Source of the DNA: CAIUKX01 sp964580965 | Lineage (GTDB): Bacteria; Bacteroidota; Bacteroidia; Flavobacteriales_D; Crocinitomicaceae | NCBI GenBank assembly: GCA_964580965.1 | Contig: CAZOLZ010000032.1 | Coordinates: forward strand, 1 to 28,242 | Reading direction: 5' to 3' | Length of the DNA stretch: 28,242 nt | Shown here: one piece after another, positions 16,143-24,671 of the stretch | Numbering within the stretch: position 1 is the first letter of the stretch | Layout of the letters: every line of letters begins with the position of its first letter | Made by a program: the position numbers and the translations under genes | Notes under the pieces: model-generated | Databases searched by the model: none | What the model saw: the letters and a program-made list of their open reading frames with translations, nothing else | Told to the model about the DNA's origin: nothing

Positions 16143-16607
16143 CAACTTGTCTTGCTCCCTCTCTCTTTCAAAAACTTCATCTATTTTCAAATCTTTCTTT
16201 AAAGAAGCATCCACTGCTAATTGATCACAGCGTTCATTTTCTGGATGTCCCGCATGGCCTTTTACCCAATGGTACTGAATATTATAAGGCTTTGCTACCT
16301 TTAAAAAACGTAACCACAAGTCCTTATTTTTTTTCCCTTTAAAACCTTTAGCATACCATCCTAAAACCCAACCTTTTGTAATACTATCTATTACATATTT
16401 TGAATCTGAATAAATATGAATTGGATAAGCTGTAGTCTTTAAAGCTTCTAACCCCACTATCACAGCCAACAACTCCATCCTATTGTTTGTAGTTAAACGA
16501 AAACCTTCAGACAACTCTTTTACTTTACCATTGAATCTTAAGTAAACACCGTAACCACCATTACCGGGATTACCTTTTGCTGCACCATCAGTATAAATTT
16601 CAATCAT
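16137..16607 (-). CDS. rnhA: Ribonuclease HI
   Basis: The enzyme cuts the RNA strand of RNA-DNA hybrids during replication and R-loop removal. The 156-residue protein has the full catalytic set: Asp-7 (YTDGAAKGNPG), Glu-45 (NNRMELLAV), Asp-68 (YSDSKYV) and Asp-128 (NERCDQLA). The loop histidine His-121 lies in KGHAGHPEN, and the basic handle region GWYAKGFKGKKNKDLW is present. Size and spacing match E. coli RNase HI. Its ATG directly abuts the TAG stop of the upstream DUF6089-type gene, so the two are probably co-transcribed. Confidence 0.96.
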   Translation of the reverse strand: MIEIYTDGAAKGNPGNGGYGVYLRFNGKVKELSEGFRLTTNNRMELLAVIVGLEALKTTAYPIHIYSDSKYVIDSITKGWVLGWYAKGFKGKKNKDLWLRFLKVAKPYNIQYHWVKGHAGHPENERCDQLAVDASLKKDLKIDEVFEREREQDKLL

Positions 16608-17435
16608 CTATTTAAAATAAAAGCAACTAGAAGGATTCCCTAAATTAAACATAATTGAAACGCCTGTAAAAACATACCAATCTTTAGTTGAAGAATCTCC
16701 TCTTTTACCATAGGGATCACCGTTAAGACTTCTGTTTGATAAACTACCAGCAATTGGTCCATTTGCGTTCGCTAAATCAGTAGCATAAACATAAGAATCG
16801 GAATGAACATCATCTAGATAATCCGTAAATGTCTTCCTCACAGCAAATTCAAGATTAATAGATGTTCTTTTAGCCAATGTAGCTCTCAATCCAACTCCAA
16901 AAGGGATTGTAACTTGAGTTAGACTGTAGATAGATTTACTACTCAAATTAGATGACTGACCTTCTGTGCCAAGGGGTTGAAGCTCAATCTTATCACCATT
17001 AAATTCAGTAGTAGGGTTCATTTGAAAAAGACCTAGGCCAATCATTAAATAGGCTGTTCCTTTGTATTTTTGATGACCTACTTCAAATGGTAAATAATTA
17101 AATTCTACTCCTGTTGATAATTCATAAATAGTTGAAGAAAAACTTAAATTTCGATTTTTTAAAAGTTCATTGGAAGAAAACTGATCATCTGCTTTAACAG
17201 ACCCAAGTATTATTGAAGCTCGATAACTCACTCTTGAATGTATGCTGTGCCTAAAAAGTAAACCTCCTGATGATTGTATTAGATTAAATTGCTTCATGGG
17301 GTTTAAGTCTCCCAAATAATACATACCTCCAATCATTAATCCTAACTCTGATCTCGACAAAAAATTATGTCGTTGAGCTGAAGATTTGAATACAAACAAG
17401 CTTATAAACAGGACTATAAGGAGTGAATGACGCAT
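16608..17435 (-). CDS. DUF6089-type secreted / outer-membrane-associated protein
   Basis: This 275-residue protein has a signal peptide (MRHSLLIVLFISLFVFKSSA-Q). It then has the sequence RSELGLMIGGMYYLGDLNP, characteristic of a Bacteroidota family of predicted beta-barrel or PorT-like proteins (DUF6089). Alternating amphipathic strands, such as TQVTIPFGVGLRATLAKRTSINLEFAVRKTF, and the C-terminal WYVFTGVSIMFNLG suggest an outer-membrane barrel of about 8-10 strands. I chose the ATG at 17435. An in-frame start 33 bases upstream would put a lysine-rich tail before the signal peptide. Function is not known. It ends immediately before rnhA. Confidence 0.7.
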   Translation of the reverse strand: MRHSLLIVLFISLFVFKSSAQRHNFLSRSELGLMIGGMYYLGDLNPMKQFNLIQSSGGLLFRHSIHSRVSYRASIILGSVKADDQFSSNELLKNRNLSFSSTIYELSTGVEFNYLPFEVGHQKYKGTAYLMIGLGLFQMNPTTEFNGDKIELQPLGTEGQSSNLSSKSIYSLTQVTIPFGVGLRATLAKRTSINLEFAVRKTFTDYLDDVHSDSYVYATDLANANGPIAGSLSNRSLNGDPYGKRGDSSTKDWYVFTGVSIMFNLGNPSSCFYFK

Positions 17436-17478
17436 TTTTTTTTTATTTCTCAACTTTAAAAACGTCAAAAATAAGTAT

Positions 17479-18171
17479 TTATTTTACAATTAACTTAAAG
17501 CCTTTACCATGAACATTCATAATTTCAATAGACGCATCTTCTCTTAACAGTTTTCTCAATTTTGCAATGTAAACATCCATACTTCTTCCGTTGAAATAAT
17601 TGTCATCACCCCAAATTGCTCGTAAAGTAGCTTGTCGATCTAGAATTTCATTTTTGTTCTTGACTAATAGGTTTAGCAATTGATTTTCCTTAGTAGTTAA
17701 TTTTTTTTCACCACTCTTAAGTAATAAGACTCTTGTTTCTGGATCGTATGGAATATTTCCAATTGCTAATGATTCATTTTCTTCCTCTAAACGACTAACA
17801 TCCACTCTCCTTAATACTGCATTAACCCTAGCTAATAATTCCTCCATAGAAAAAGGTTTTGTAATGTAATCATCTGCCCCAATTGAAAAACCTTCTAATT
17901 TATCTTCTTTTAGAGATTTTGCAGTTAAGAATAAAATCGGAACAATTTTATCAATTTCCCTAATTTCCTTAGCTAATGTAAAACCGTCCATTATAGGCAT
18001 CATAACATCAAAAATACAAATGTCATACTTTTTCTTATTGAAGTTTTCAAAAGCTACCTTCCCATTTCGTGATAACATAACCTCGAACCCCTTACTCTTC
18101 AGATAATTAAACAATAGCAAACCTAAATTCTCATCATCTTCTGCCAATAATATTCTTGCTTTATCACTCAT
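17479..18171 (-). CDS. OmpR-family response regulator
   Basis: This 230-residue DNA-binding response regulator is the partner of the histidine kinase encoded just upstream. The receiver domain (about 5-120) has the acidic pair Asp-12/Asp-13, the phosphorylation site Asp-55 (CIFDVMMPIMDG), Thr-83 and Lys-105 (DYITKPFS). The C-terminal winged-helix domain (about 135-230) has LTTKENQLLNLLVKNKNEILDR and MDVYIAKLRKLL, typical of the OmpR/PhoB class. I start it at the ATG at 18171, which overlaps the kinase stop codon by 8 bases and indicates translational coupling. A longer in-frame start would add 16 residues inside the kinase gene. It resembles RprY of Bacteroides, but the regulon here is unknown. 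Confidence 0.92.
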   Translation of the reverse strand: MSDKARILLAEDDENLGLLLFNYLKSKGFEVMLSRNGKVAFENFNKKKYDICIFDVMMPIMDGFTLAKEIREIDKIVPILFLTAKSLKEDKLEGFSIGADDYITKPFSMEELLARVNAVLRRVDVSRLEEENESLAIGNIPYDPETRVLLLKSGEKKLTTKENQLLNLLVKNKNEILDRQATLRAIWGDDNYFNGRSMDVYIAKLRKLLREDASIEIMNVHGKGFKLIVK

Positions 18172-19822
18172 GTATTCTAGAAATTTTAATTGTAAATATT
18201 GAACCTTTGCCCAAAACACTTTTCACGTTCACATTCCACTTATGCATATCTGAAACAGCTTTTACATAACTTAACCCTAAACCAAAACCTTTTACATTAT
18301 GTAAATTTCCTGTTGGAACTCTGTACAATTTATCGAAGATTTTTGAAAAATGTTCTTTCGAAATCCCTATTCCATTATCTTCAACACTTAATAATATTAC
18401 TTTTTGCTTTGCTTCTAATTTCACTTTAATATACGGAATCTTATCACAATATTTAACCCCATTGTCGATAATATTTGATAATATATTTGAAAAATGCATA
18501 CGATCGCATTCAATTATAAAGTTTTCTCCTACAATTTCAGTATCTATTTTTCCTCCAACAGCACTTAATCTAAACTCAACCTTATCAACTACTTCTTCTA
18601 CAAGTTCATTCAATTGGACAGGCTCTTTTTTGAGTTTTAAACCACCTTTATCCATTACAACACTCTGAAGAATTCGTTCAACCAATAAGCCTAATCTTTG
18701 ATTTTCCTCATCAATCATTTTAAGATACAACTTAGAACTTTCAGATTCTTCAGCTTTATCCATGTCAGGATCATTTAAAGCTTGACAAGCCAGGGATATT
18801 GTCGATATGGGAGTTTTAAACTCATGCGTCATGTTTGAAATGAAATCACTCCTTAATTCTGATAACTTTTTTTGTGTCAAAATTGTATTAAACATCAATA
18901 CCAAAGCAAAAATAATCAACATCATCAATATAAAGCTAATAGACATAGCACCCCACATTTCTTTTAATAAAAAGGCTTTTTGTGATGGAAAATAGAGGTG
19001 TAATAAAATATCTTGATCCAAAACATTACTCGGAAACAATAAAGTATGTATCGCTTTTGTACTATCAAAATTCAAACAATATTTTGAAACACGACAATGT
19101 TTAAGTGTTTTAGCAGAATTCTGTTCAAAAGTCAAGGGTTTCCCATCCGAATCAGTCAATCTAAAACGATAATTTAAAGGCAACTCATCTTGACTCATTT
19201 CATATTTTATGATGGAGTCTAAAAATTCAATATCAATTCTTTGCTCTGGGTGCTCGTAATCATTATACCTGAATGCCTCAACCAACATTTCATTGATATA
19301 TTTCGACTTTCGAAAAATCTGATTGATTACACGCTGATCTAATTGTAAGGAAACATAAGATGTATCTTTATCAACAATTTTTTTTGCTTTTTGTCCTCCA
19401 AACAAATCTTTTAAATGCTTAACATCCCTAGCCAACACTTTGTGCTCTGCGTTGACACCCGAAATTGAATCATAAGAATGTCCCTTAATTACAAGATAAT
19501 TCTGAAATTCGCCGTTTTCAATAATAGAGGTATCGTGTATAGAAATAGTTTCATGAATAGCCAATAAACTTTGAAATTCTTCTTTTAAGATATCTTTATA
19601 CTGACCACTAAAATCACGATTTACAATATGCATATACCTTCTTATATCTTCAGCCTTTTCATGCCTCAATGCAATTCTTTCTAAAGCTGTTGTTGCCTTG
19701 CTTTCAAATTGTGAAGATTTACGATCGTATAATTGGGCAGTTTGAAAAGATTGAATAATGAGTAAGGCCAACATTGCTAGCACCAACAATAAAAATATAG
19801 CATTTATCTGAATCTTTTTCAA
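18164..19822 (-). CDS. Membrane sensor histidine kinase
   Basis: This 552-residue kinase has a first membrane segment (about 7-26), a large periplasmic sensing region of about 260 residues, and a second membrane segment (about 290-312). Next comes the dimerisation/phospho-acceptor domain with His-333 (MTHEFKTPISTIS). The ATPase domain follows, with an N box (NILSNIIDNGVKYCD), a G1 box (DNGIGIS) and a G2 box (GFGLGLSYV). The architecture resembles RprX of Bacteroides. The start is TTG at 19822. A stop codon lies 21 bases upstream in frame, and the first in-frame ATG (residue 17) would cut the first membrane segment in half. It overlaps its response regulator by 8 bases. The signal sensed is unknown. 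Confidence 0.92.
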   Translation of the reverse strand: MKKIQINAIFLLLVLAMLALLIIQSFQTAQLYDRKSSQFESKATTALERIALRHEKAEDIRRYMHIVNRDFSGQYKDILKEEFQSLLAIHETISIHDTSIIENGEFQNYLVIKGHSYDSISGVNAEHKVLARDVKHLKDLFGGQKAKKIVDKDTSYVSLQLDQRVINQIFRKSKYINEMLVEAFRYNDYEHPEQRIDIEFLDSIIKYEMSQDELPLNYRFRLTDSDGKPLTFEQNSAKTLKHCRVSKYCLNFDSTKAIHTLLFPSNVLDQDILLHLYFPSQKAFLLKEMWGAMSISFILMMLIIFALVLMFNTILTQKKLSELRSDFISNMTHEFKTPISTISLACQALNDPDMDKAEESESSKLYLKMIDEENQRLGLLVERILQSVVMDKGGLKLKKEPVQLNELVEEVVDKVEFRLSAVGGKIDTEIVGENFIIECDRMHFSNILSNIIDNGVKYCDKIPYIKVKLEAKQKVILLSVEDNGIGISKEHFSKIFDKLYRVPTGNLHNVKGFGLGLSYVKAVSDMHKWNVNVKSVLGKGSIFTIKISRIHE

Positions 19823-19920
19823 ATCTTTTAGTTTACATTCTCAACATAAATTTACTAGAAAGATTGAGTATCAATTTGGAGGTTAACGTTTTTTAACAGA
19901 TAAATCCGGAGATAAAGAGT

Positions 19921-20823
19921 TTAATTTGTCAACTGTTTAAATACTTCTTCAAGGGATTTTTCTTCAACTCTAATAGTCAAAGTTAACAAGTTATTTTGTT
20001 GTGCAAATTGAGCAATGTTTTTTCTTAAATCAACCTTTTTATCAGCTTCAAACAACCAACCATCATCCACCTTTTGTACTTTTTTTACAGCAGGTACTTT
20101 TAATAAAGTATGTTTTTGAACCTCTGAATCAAATTCAACATAAACAACTACAGTGCCTGCATTTTCTTCTTGTAATTCAGAAGCTTTATTATTCGCTACA
20201 ATTTGCCCTTTATTGATAATAACAATACGATCACATATCGCCTCAACTTCTTGCATAATATGTGTAGAAAGCATTACCGTTTTTGACTGTCCTATCTTTT
20301 TAATTAAATCTCGAATATCAGATAATTGATTCGGATCTAATCCAGATGTTGGTTCATCTAAAATCAATACTTCGGGATCATGGATAATTGCTTGAGCTAG
20401 TCCAACTCTTTGTCTGTATCCTTTTGATAAAGCTCCTATTTTTTTATTTTGTTCAACTTCCAGTCCAACAGCCTTAATCATTTCTTCAACACGTTCTTTT
20501 GGATTAGGAAGTTTATATACATTTGCTACGAAACGTAAATATTCCTTTACATACATATCCAGATACAAAGGATTATGTTCTGGTAAATATCCTATTAATT
20601 TTCTTGTCTCTAAATTATCAACATCTACAGGAAGGTCACAAACTTTCACTTCACCTGAAGAAGATGGAATAAAACCTGTTATAATCTTCATCGTTGTGGA
20701 CTTACCCGCACCGTTAGGACCTAAGAAACCAACTATCTCTCCCTTACCAACACTAAAAGTTATATCTTTTACTGCGGCTTGTTCACCATAAAATTTTGAT
20801 AATCCTTTGACTTCAATAGACAT
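19921..20823 (-). CDS. gldA: ABC transporter ATPase, GldA-like
   Basis: This 300-residue ATPase has the complete nucleotide-binding set: Walker A GPNGAGKST (35-43), the signature LSKGYRQR (132-139), Walker B LILDEP (153-158) and the switch His in LSTHIMQE. The C-terminal 80 residues form a small accessory domain. Length and sequence (YLPEHNPLYLDMYVKEYLRF) match GldA, the ATPase that works with the membrane subunits GldF and GldG in flavobacterial gliding motility. gldF and gldG are not adjacent, which is usual because gldA is often separate in Flavobacteriia. Its presence does not prove that this organism glides, since close homologues occur in non-gliding relatives. Confidence 0.85.
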   Translation of the reverse strand: MSIEVKGLSKFYGEQAAVKDITFSVGKGEIVGFLGPNGAGKSTTMKIITGFIPSSSGEVKVCDLPVDVDNLETRKLIGYLPEHNPLYLDMYVKEYLRFVANVYKLPNPKERVEEMIKAVGLEVEQNKKIGALSKGYRQRVGLAQAIIHDPEVLILDEPTSGLDPNQLSDIRDLIKKIGQSKTVMLSTHIMQEVEAICDRIVIINKGQIVANNKASELQEENAGTVVVYVEFDSEVQKHTLLKVPAVKKVQKVDDGWLFEADKKVDLRKNIAQFAQQNNLLTLTIRVEEKSLEEVFKQLTN

Positions 20824-20862
20824 AATAAGTAGAATTTTCTACGAATATAATAAAAGAATATA

Positions 20863-21366
20863 TTACTTTTTCCTTTTGTAAATCGGAACAGTACTACAAG
20901 GCTCTCCAAACATGATTGATTTTACATCAGCTTGTAACCAACTTGTAATTACTCCCAATGCAAATTGTTGATGAGGAATATCTGAACAACCTTTAATTAC
21001 AATTCTTTTATCCGTATAATCTGATTTTTCTAGAATCTGAATATTTGCTTGAATAACTTGTTTTTCAAGGTCTGATAGACTTCCAACGATAGCCATTTGA
21101 GTGAAAGGAGTTAAATTCGAAACAACCAGCATAAAAGCCCAAGCCGGAATAATTGCATCAGCAGAACAAAATACACAAACATTTTTGTTTTTGTAAGACG
21201 ACCAATCATGCATCTTTACCCAATCTCTGAAATCGGTTTCCTTTAAAACCATCCCTTCCCATAATTGGGAAGCAATATCTAGCTCTGCTAAATCTAAAGG
21301 CTTAAATTCAGCTAAATCGATTGTAATCAAACCACTTTTTGCGACCTTATTTACAATTTCATCCAT
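20863..21366 (-). CDS. DUF2480 family protein
   Basis: This 167-residue protein belongs to DUF2480, a Bacteroidota family without known function that often lies with suf genes. It begins MDEIVNKVAKSGLITIDL and contains ASQLWEGMVLKETDFRDWVK and NKNVCVFCSADAIIPAWAFMLV. Cys residues at VCVFCS and at the C-terminal CSTVPIYKRKK could bind metal or be redox-active, but this is speculation. I use the ATG at 21366, one base after the fabF stop codon. A TTG 12 bases upstream is possible. It is the last gene of the suf-fabF operon. Confidence 0.8.
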   Translation of the reverse strand: MDEIVNKVAKSGLITIDLAEFKPLDLAELDIASQLWEGMVLKETDFRDWVKMHDWSSYKNKNVCVFCSADAIIPAWAFMLVVSNLTPFTQMAIVGSLSDLEKQVIQANIQILEKSDYTDKRIVIKGCSDIPHQQFALGVITSWLQADVKSIMFGEPCSTVPIYKRKK

Positions 21367-21367
21367 C

Positions 21368-22612
21368 TTAGTCTTCAAACTTTTTAAAGATTACAGAAGC
21401 GATATGACCTCCAAAACCAAACGTATTACTCATTGCGTATGTTAAATCTGCTTTAACCGCCTTATTCAAAGGATATGTAAACGCATCTTTAAAATCAGGT
21501 TCTATTTCTGTTGTATTAATAGTTGGGGGGACAAAACCTTCTCTCAACGCCATGATACATGAAATTCCTTCAATTGCACCTGCAGCTCCAAGTAAATGAC
21601 CTGTCATAGATTTTGTGGCAGAAACATACAACGACTTTCTTTCACCAAAAACTCTTTTCGCTGCAATCAACTCACTATTATCACCTAAAGGTGTTGAAGT
21701 TGCGTGCATATTGATATGATCAATTTCTTCAGCAGAAATACCAGCTTCTCTAATTGCTTCTTCCATTCCTAGAACTGCACCATCACCTTCAGGATGAGTA
21801 CCCGTTAAGTGATAAGCATCTGCAGCCATACCACCACCTACAATTTCACCATAGATAGTTGCACCTCTCTTAATTGCATGTTCATACTCTTCTACTACAA
21901 GAGCACCTGCACCTTCTCCCATCACAAAACCATCTCTTGTAACATCAAATGGACGAGATGCTGTTTCTGGGCTGTCATTTCTAGTTGATAATGCTTTAGC
22001 AGAAGCAAAACCTCCCATCGCTGATTTTGTGATTGCAGCCTCAGAACCACCCGTAATAATCATATCTGCTTTACCCCACTTCACATAGTTAAAAGCCTCA
22101 ACGATAGCTGTATTTGAAGTTGCACATGCAGAAACAGGACAAAAATTCACCCCTCTTAAACCGTATTTAATTGAAATAACACCTGATGCAATATCAACTA
22201 AAATTCGAGGAATAAAAAATGGTGTAAAACGAGGTGTGCCATCACCCTCACAAAACTCAGTCATTTGGTCTTGAAACGTTTGAATACCACCATTTCCTGA
22301 CCCCCATATAACTCCTATTCTATCTTTATTTAAATGATCTAAATCTATATTTCCATTTTTTAAAGCTTCATCAACAACTATTAAAGCATACTGTGTAAAT
22401 GGATCATATTTTCTAATTTCTTTTACATCAAAAAATTCTTTTGTATCCAAGTTTTTTAATTCACATGCAAAAGTTGCTTTAAACTTTGAAGTATCAAATT
22501 TTGTAATCGGAGCCGCTCCACTTTTTCCTTCTTTCAAATTATTCCAGAAGTCATTTAAATTATTACCAATTGGTGTTAAAGCACCAAGTCCTGTAACTAC
22601 AACTCTTCTCAT
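21368..22612 (-). CDS. fabF: 3-oxoacyl-[acyl-carrier-protein] synthase II
   Basis: The condensing enzyme elongates acyl-ACP with malonyl-ACP in fatty acid synthesis. The 414-residue protein is full length. Its catalytic Cys-163 lies in VSACATSN, His-303 in MHATSTPLGD and His-339 in TGHLLGAAGAIEG, equivalent to Cys-163, His-303 and His-340 of E. coli FabF. fabF usually follows acpP, but here it follows a sufT-like gene by 21 bases and precedes the DUF2480 gene by one base. It may be a second fabF copy or a relocated one. Being in the suf operon is the odd point; the sequence itself is ordinary. Confidence 0.95.
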   Translation of the reverse strand: MRRVVVTGLGALTPIGNNLNDFWNNLKEGKSGAAPITKFDTSKFKATFACELKNLDTKEFFDVKEIRKYDPFTQYALIVVDEALKNGNIDLDHLNKDRIGVIWGSGNGGIQTFQDQMTEFCEGDGTPRFTPFFIPRILVDIASGVISIKYGLRGVNFCPVSACATSNTAIVEAFNYVKWGKADMIITGGSEAAITKSAMGGFASAKALSTRNDSPETASRPFDVTRDGFVMGEGAGALVVEEYEHAIKRGATIYGEIVGGGMAADAYHLTGTHPEGDGAVLGMEEAIREAGISAEEIDHINMHATSTPLGDNSELIAAKRVFGERKSLYVSATKSMTGHLLGAAGAIEGISCIMALREGFVPPTINTTEIEPDFKDAFTYPLNKAVKADLTYAMSNTFGFGGHIASVIFKKFED

Positions 22613-22633
22613 ATAGTTTATTTTAGTTTGTTC

Positions 22634-22939
22634 TTATAAAAATCCTAACTCCAATTTAGCTTCTTCACTCATCATATCCTTATCCCATGGTGGGTCAAAT
22701 ACGATTTCAACTTTGGAAGATTTTACTCCATCTACTTTAGCTACCTTATCTTCTATTTCTTTAGGTAAACTCTCTGCAACTGGACAATTTGGAGAAGTTA
22801 ATGTCATTTCAATTGAAACATTACTTTCTATATCAATTTTCACTTCATAAATCAATCCTAATTCGTACACATCAACTGGAATTTCAGGATCGTATATCGT
22901 TTTTAATGCTTCTACTATTTTGTTTTCTAATTCTATCAT
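22634..22939 (-). CDS. sufT: DUF59 / SufT-like Fe-S cluster assembly protein
   Basis: This 101-residue MIP18/DUF59 protein is involved in maturing iron-sulfur proteins. Family motifs are DPEIPVDVYELGLIY (17-31), LTSPNCP (47-53, with the conserved Cys-52) and the C-terminal DPPWDKDMMSEEAKLELGFL. The last is diagnostic of the stand-alone SUF-associated form. It lies 6 bases after sufE and 21 bases before fabF. The symbol follows the common naming of this family; exact equivalence to the Gram-positive SufT is an inference. Confidence 0.88.
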   Translation of the reverse strand: MIELENKIVEALKTIYDPEIPVDVYELGLIYEVKIDIESNVSIEMTLTSPNCPVAESLPKEIEDKVAKVDGVKSSKVEIVFDPPWDKDMMSEEAKLELGFL

Positions 22940-22945
22940 TTCGAT

Positions 22946-23365
22946 TTACTTATTAACAGCTAATAACGCACTAGTTTTAATTTTTTTAATCATTCCTAAA
23001 AGTCCATTTGAACGAGTAATTGACAAATGCTCTCTCAAACCTATTTCATCAATAAAATCTAACTCAGCTTTTACAATTTCTTCCGGAGACTCATTGTCAA
23101 AAACACGAATTAATAAGCCTATGATTCCTTTGGCAATAATAGCTTCAGAATCAGCGTAAAAAGACATACTACCATCATTTACCTCAGTTTTCAACCATAC
23201 TCTTGATTGACAACCTTCGATTAATTTATCATCAGTTTTTTCTAATTCATCCAAGCCTGATAAATCTTTACCTAACTCGATGATGTATTCATATTTCTCC
23301 ATCCAATCCTCAAAAATTGAGAACTCTTGTACAATTTCTTCTTGTTTTTGCTTTATGTTTGACAT
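22946..23365 (-). CDS. sufE: SufE cysteine desulfurase-activating protein
   Basis: SufE accepts sulfur from the cysteine desulfurase SufS and hands it on to the cluster scaffold. The 139-residue length is normal. The sulfur-accepting cysteine is Cys-52 in LIEGCQSRVWL, equivalent to Cys-51 of E. coli SufE. It starts 1 base after the sufS stop codon, an arrangement that supports coordinated expression of the two partner proteins. Confidence 0.94.
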   Translation of the reverse strand: MSNIKQKQEEIVQEFSIFEDWMEKYEYIIELGKDLSGLDELEKTDDKLIEGCQSRVWLKTEVNDGSMSFYADSEAIIAKGIIGLLIRVFDNESPEEIVKAELDFIDEIGLREHLSITRSNGLLGMIKKIKTSALLAVNK

Positions 23366-23366
23366 A

Positions 23367-24590
23367 TTATCTTAACATATTTAAACCTCTGTTTAAGGCT
23401 TTGATGAATAAGTCTATTTCTTCTTTCGTGTTATAAAAAGCAAACGATGCTCTTATTGTACCAGGAACCTTATAAAAATCCATTATCGGTTGTGCACAAT
23501 GATGCCCTGTTCTAACAGCTATACCTTGCTTATCCATTAAGGTACCAATATCAAATGGATGTACACCATCTATTATAAAGGAAACTACACTCGCTTTATT
23601 TTCAGCTGTTCCTATAATTTTTAATCCTTCAATCTTAATTAATTGTTCTTGAGCATATTCCAACAATTCTTGCTCGTGAAACTTAATAGCTTCCTGATCC
23701 AAAGTGTTCAAATAATCAACAGCAGCACCTAAACCTATTACACCTGCAATATTTGGTGTTCCTGCCTCAAACTTATATGGTAACTCATTGTAAGTTGTTT
23801 TTTCAAATGTAACTTTCTCAATCATATCTCCCCCTCCTTGATAAGGTGGTAAAACATTCAATAAAGCTTCCTTTCCATATAAAACTCCTGTTCCTGTAGG
23901 ACCAAACATTTTATGTCCTGAAAAAACAAAAAAATCACAATCTAGATCTTGCACATCTACTTTTAAATGCTGTACACTCTGTGCTCCATCTAGCATCACT
24001 TTAGCTCCTTTAACATGAGCTTTTTCAATTATTTCTTCAACTGGAATAATTGTACCTAATGCATTTGAAATGTGCGTAATAGCAACCAACTTAGTTTTTT
24101 CAGTTAATAATTCATCAAAAACATCCATCAGCAACTCACCTCTCTCATTCATCGGTATCACTTTCAAAACAGCTCCTTTTCGATCACAAACCATTTGCCA
24201 TGGCACAATATTGGAATGGTGTTCCATATAAGAAATCAAAACCTCATCTCCAGCCTGTAAAGTTTCTCCAAAAGAAAAAGCTAAAGTATTAATAGCATCA
24301 GTTGTTCCTTTTGTAAAAATGATTTCATGAGAATGTTTAGCATTTATAAAACCTTGTAATTTCACTCGAGCTTGCTCATATGCATCTGTTGCTTTTTGAC
24401 TTAGAAAATGAACACCTCTATGAATGTTTGCATTATCATTCTTGTAGTAGTTTTCAACTGCTTGAATAACCAAAAGAGGTTTTTGAGCTGTTGCTCCGTT
24501 ATCGAAATACACCAACTTCTTACCATTAACATCTTGGTTTAAAGTAGGAAATTCATTACGAATTGCTTGTAAATTAAGTTCTTTAACCAT
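23367..24590 (-). CDS. sufS: SufS cysteine desulfurase
   Basis: This PLP-dependent enzyme removes sulfur from cysteine for Fe-S cluster assembly. The 407-residue protein shows the PLP lysine Lys-227 (FSGHKMFGPTG), the persulfide cysteine Cys-365 (RTGHHCAQP) and HHSNIVPWQ. Equivalent residues in E. coli SufS are Lys-226 and Cys-364. I start it at the ATG at 24590. A TTG 6 bases upstream is less likely. A clear promoter precedes it. The usual upstream partners sufB, sufC and sufD are missing here, so the scaffold genes must be elsewhere in the genome. Confidence 0.95.
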   Translation of the reverse strand: MVKELNLQAIRNEFPTLNQDVNGKKLVYFDNGATAQKPLLVIQAVENYYKNDNANIHRGVHFLSQKATDAYEQARVKLQGFINAKHSHEIIFTKGTTDAINTLAFSFGETLQAGDEVLISYMEHHSNIVPWQMVCDRKGAVLKVIPMNERGELLMDVFDELLTEKTKLVAITHISNALGTIIPVEEIIEKAHVKGAKVMLDGAQSVQHLKVDVQDLDCDFFVFSGHKMFGPTGTGVLYGKEALLNVLPPYQGGGDMIEKVTFEKTTYNELPYKFEAGTPNIAGVIGLGAAVDYLNTLDQEAIKFHEQELLEYAQEQLIKIEGLKIIGTAENKASVVSFIIDGVHPFDIGTLMDKQGIAVRTGHHCAQPIMDFYKVPGTIRASFAFYNTKEEIDLFIKALNRGLNMLR

Positions 24591-24611
24591 AGTCAATTTA
24601 AAATTATTTTA

Positions 24612-24619
24612 CAAAGATA
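24612..24619 (-). promoter_or_regulatory. Probable suf operon promoter -7 element
   Basis: On minus, TATCTTTG matches TAnnTTTG exactly, about 22 bases before the sufS ATG. No TTTG is seen at the expected -33 distance. An imperfect inverted repeat (24623-24653) covers that region instead and could be an operator or the tail of the upstream gene's transcript. Confidence 0.5.
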
Positions 24620-24622
24620 AGA

Positions 24623-24653
24623 AACCTTATTTTGATTTATTCTAAATTAGGTT
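24623..24653. repeat. Imperfect inverted repeat upstream of sufS
   Basis: AACCTTATTT (24623-24632) and AAATTAGGTT (24644-24653) are complementary at 9 of 10 positions around an 11-base spacer. The repeat lies just upstream of the sufS -7 box and 19 bases after the stop codon of the preceding gene. It is not followed by a T-tract on minus, so a terminator is less likely than a protein site. Confidence 0.4.
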
Positions 24654-24671
24654 AAAAGTTTTAAAAGAATA

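Noticed and set aside
18172..18219. Longer start for the response regulator
   Set aside because: The extra 16 residues lie inside the kinase gene; receiver domains start a few residues before the first strand, as with the ATG at 18171.
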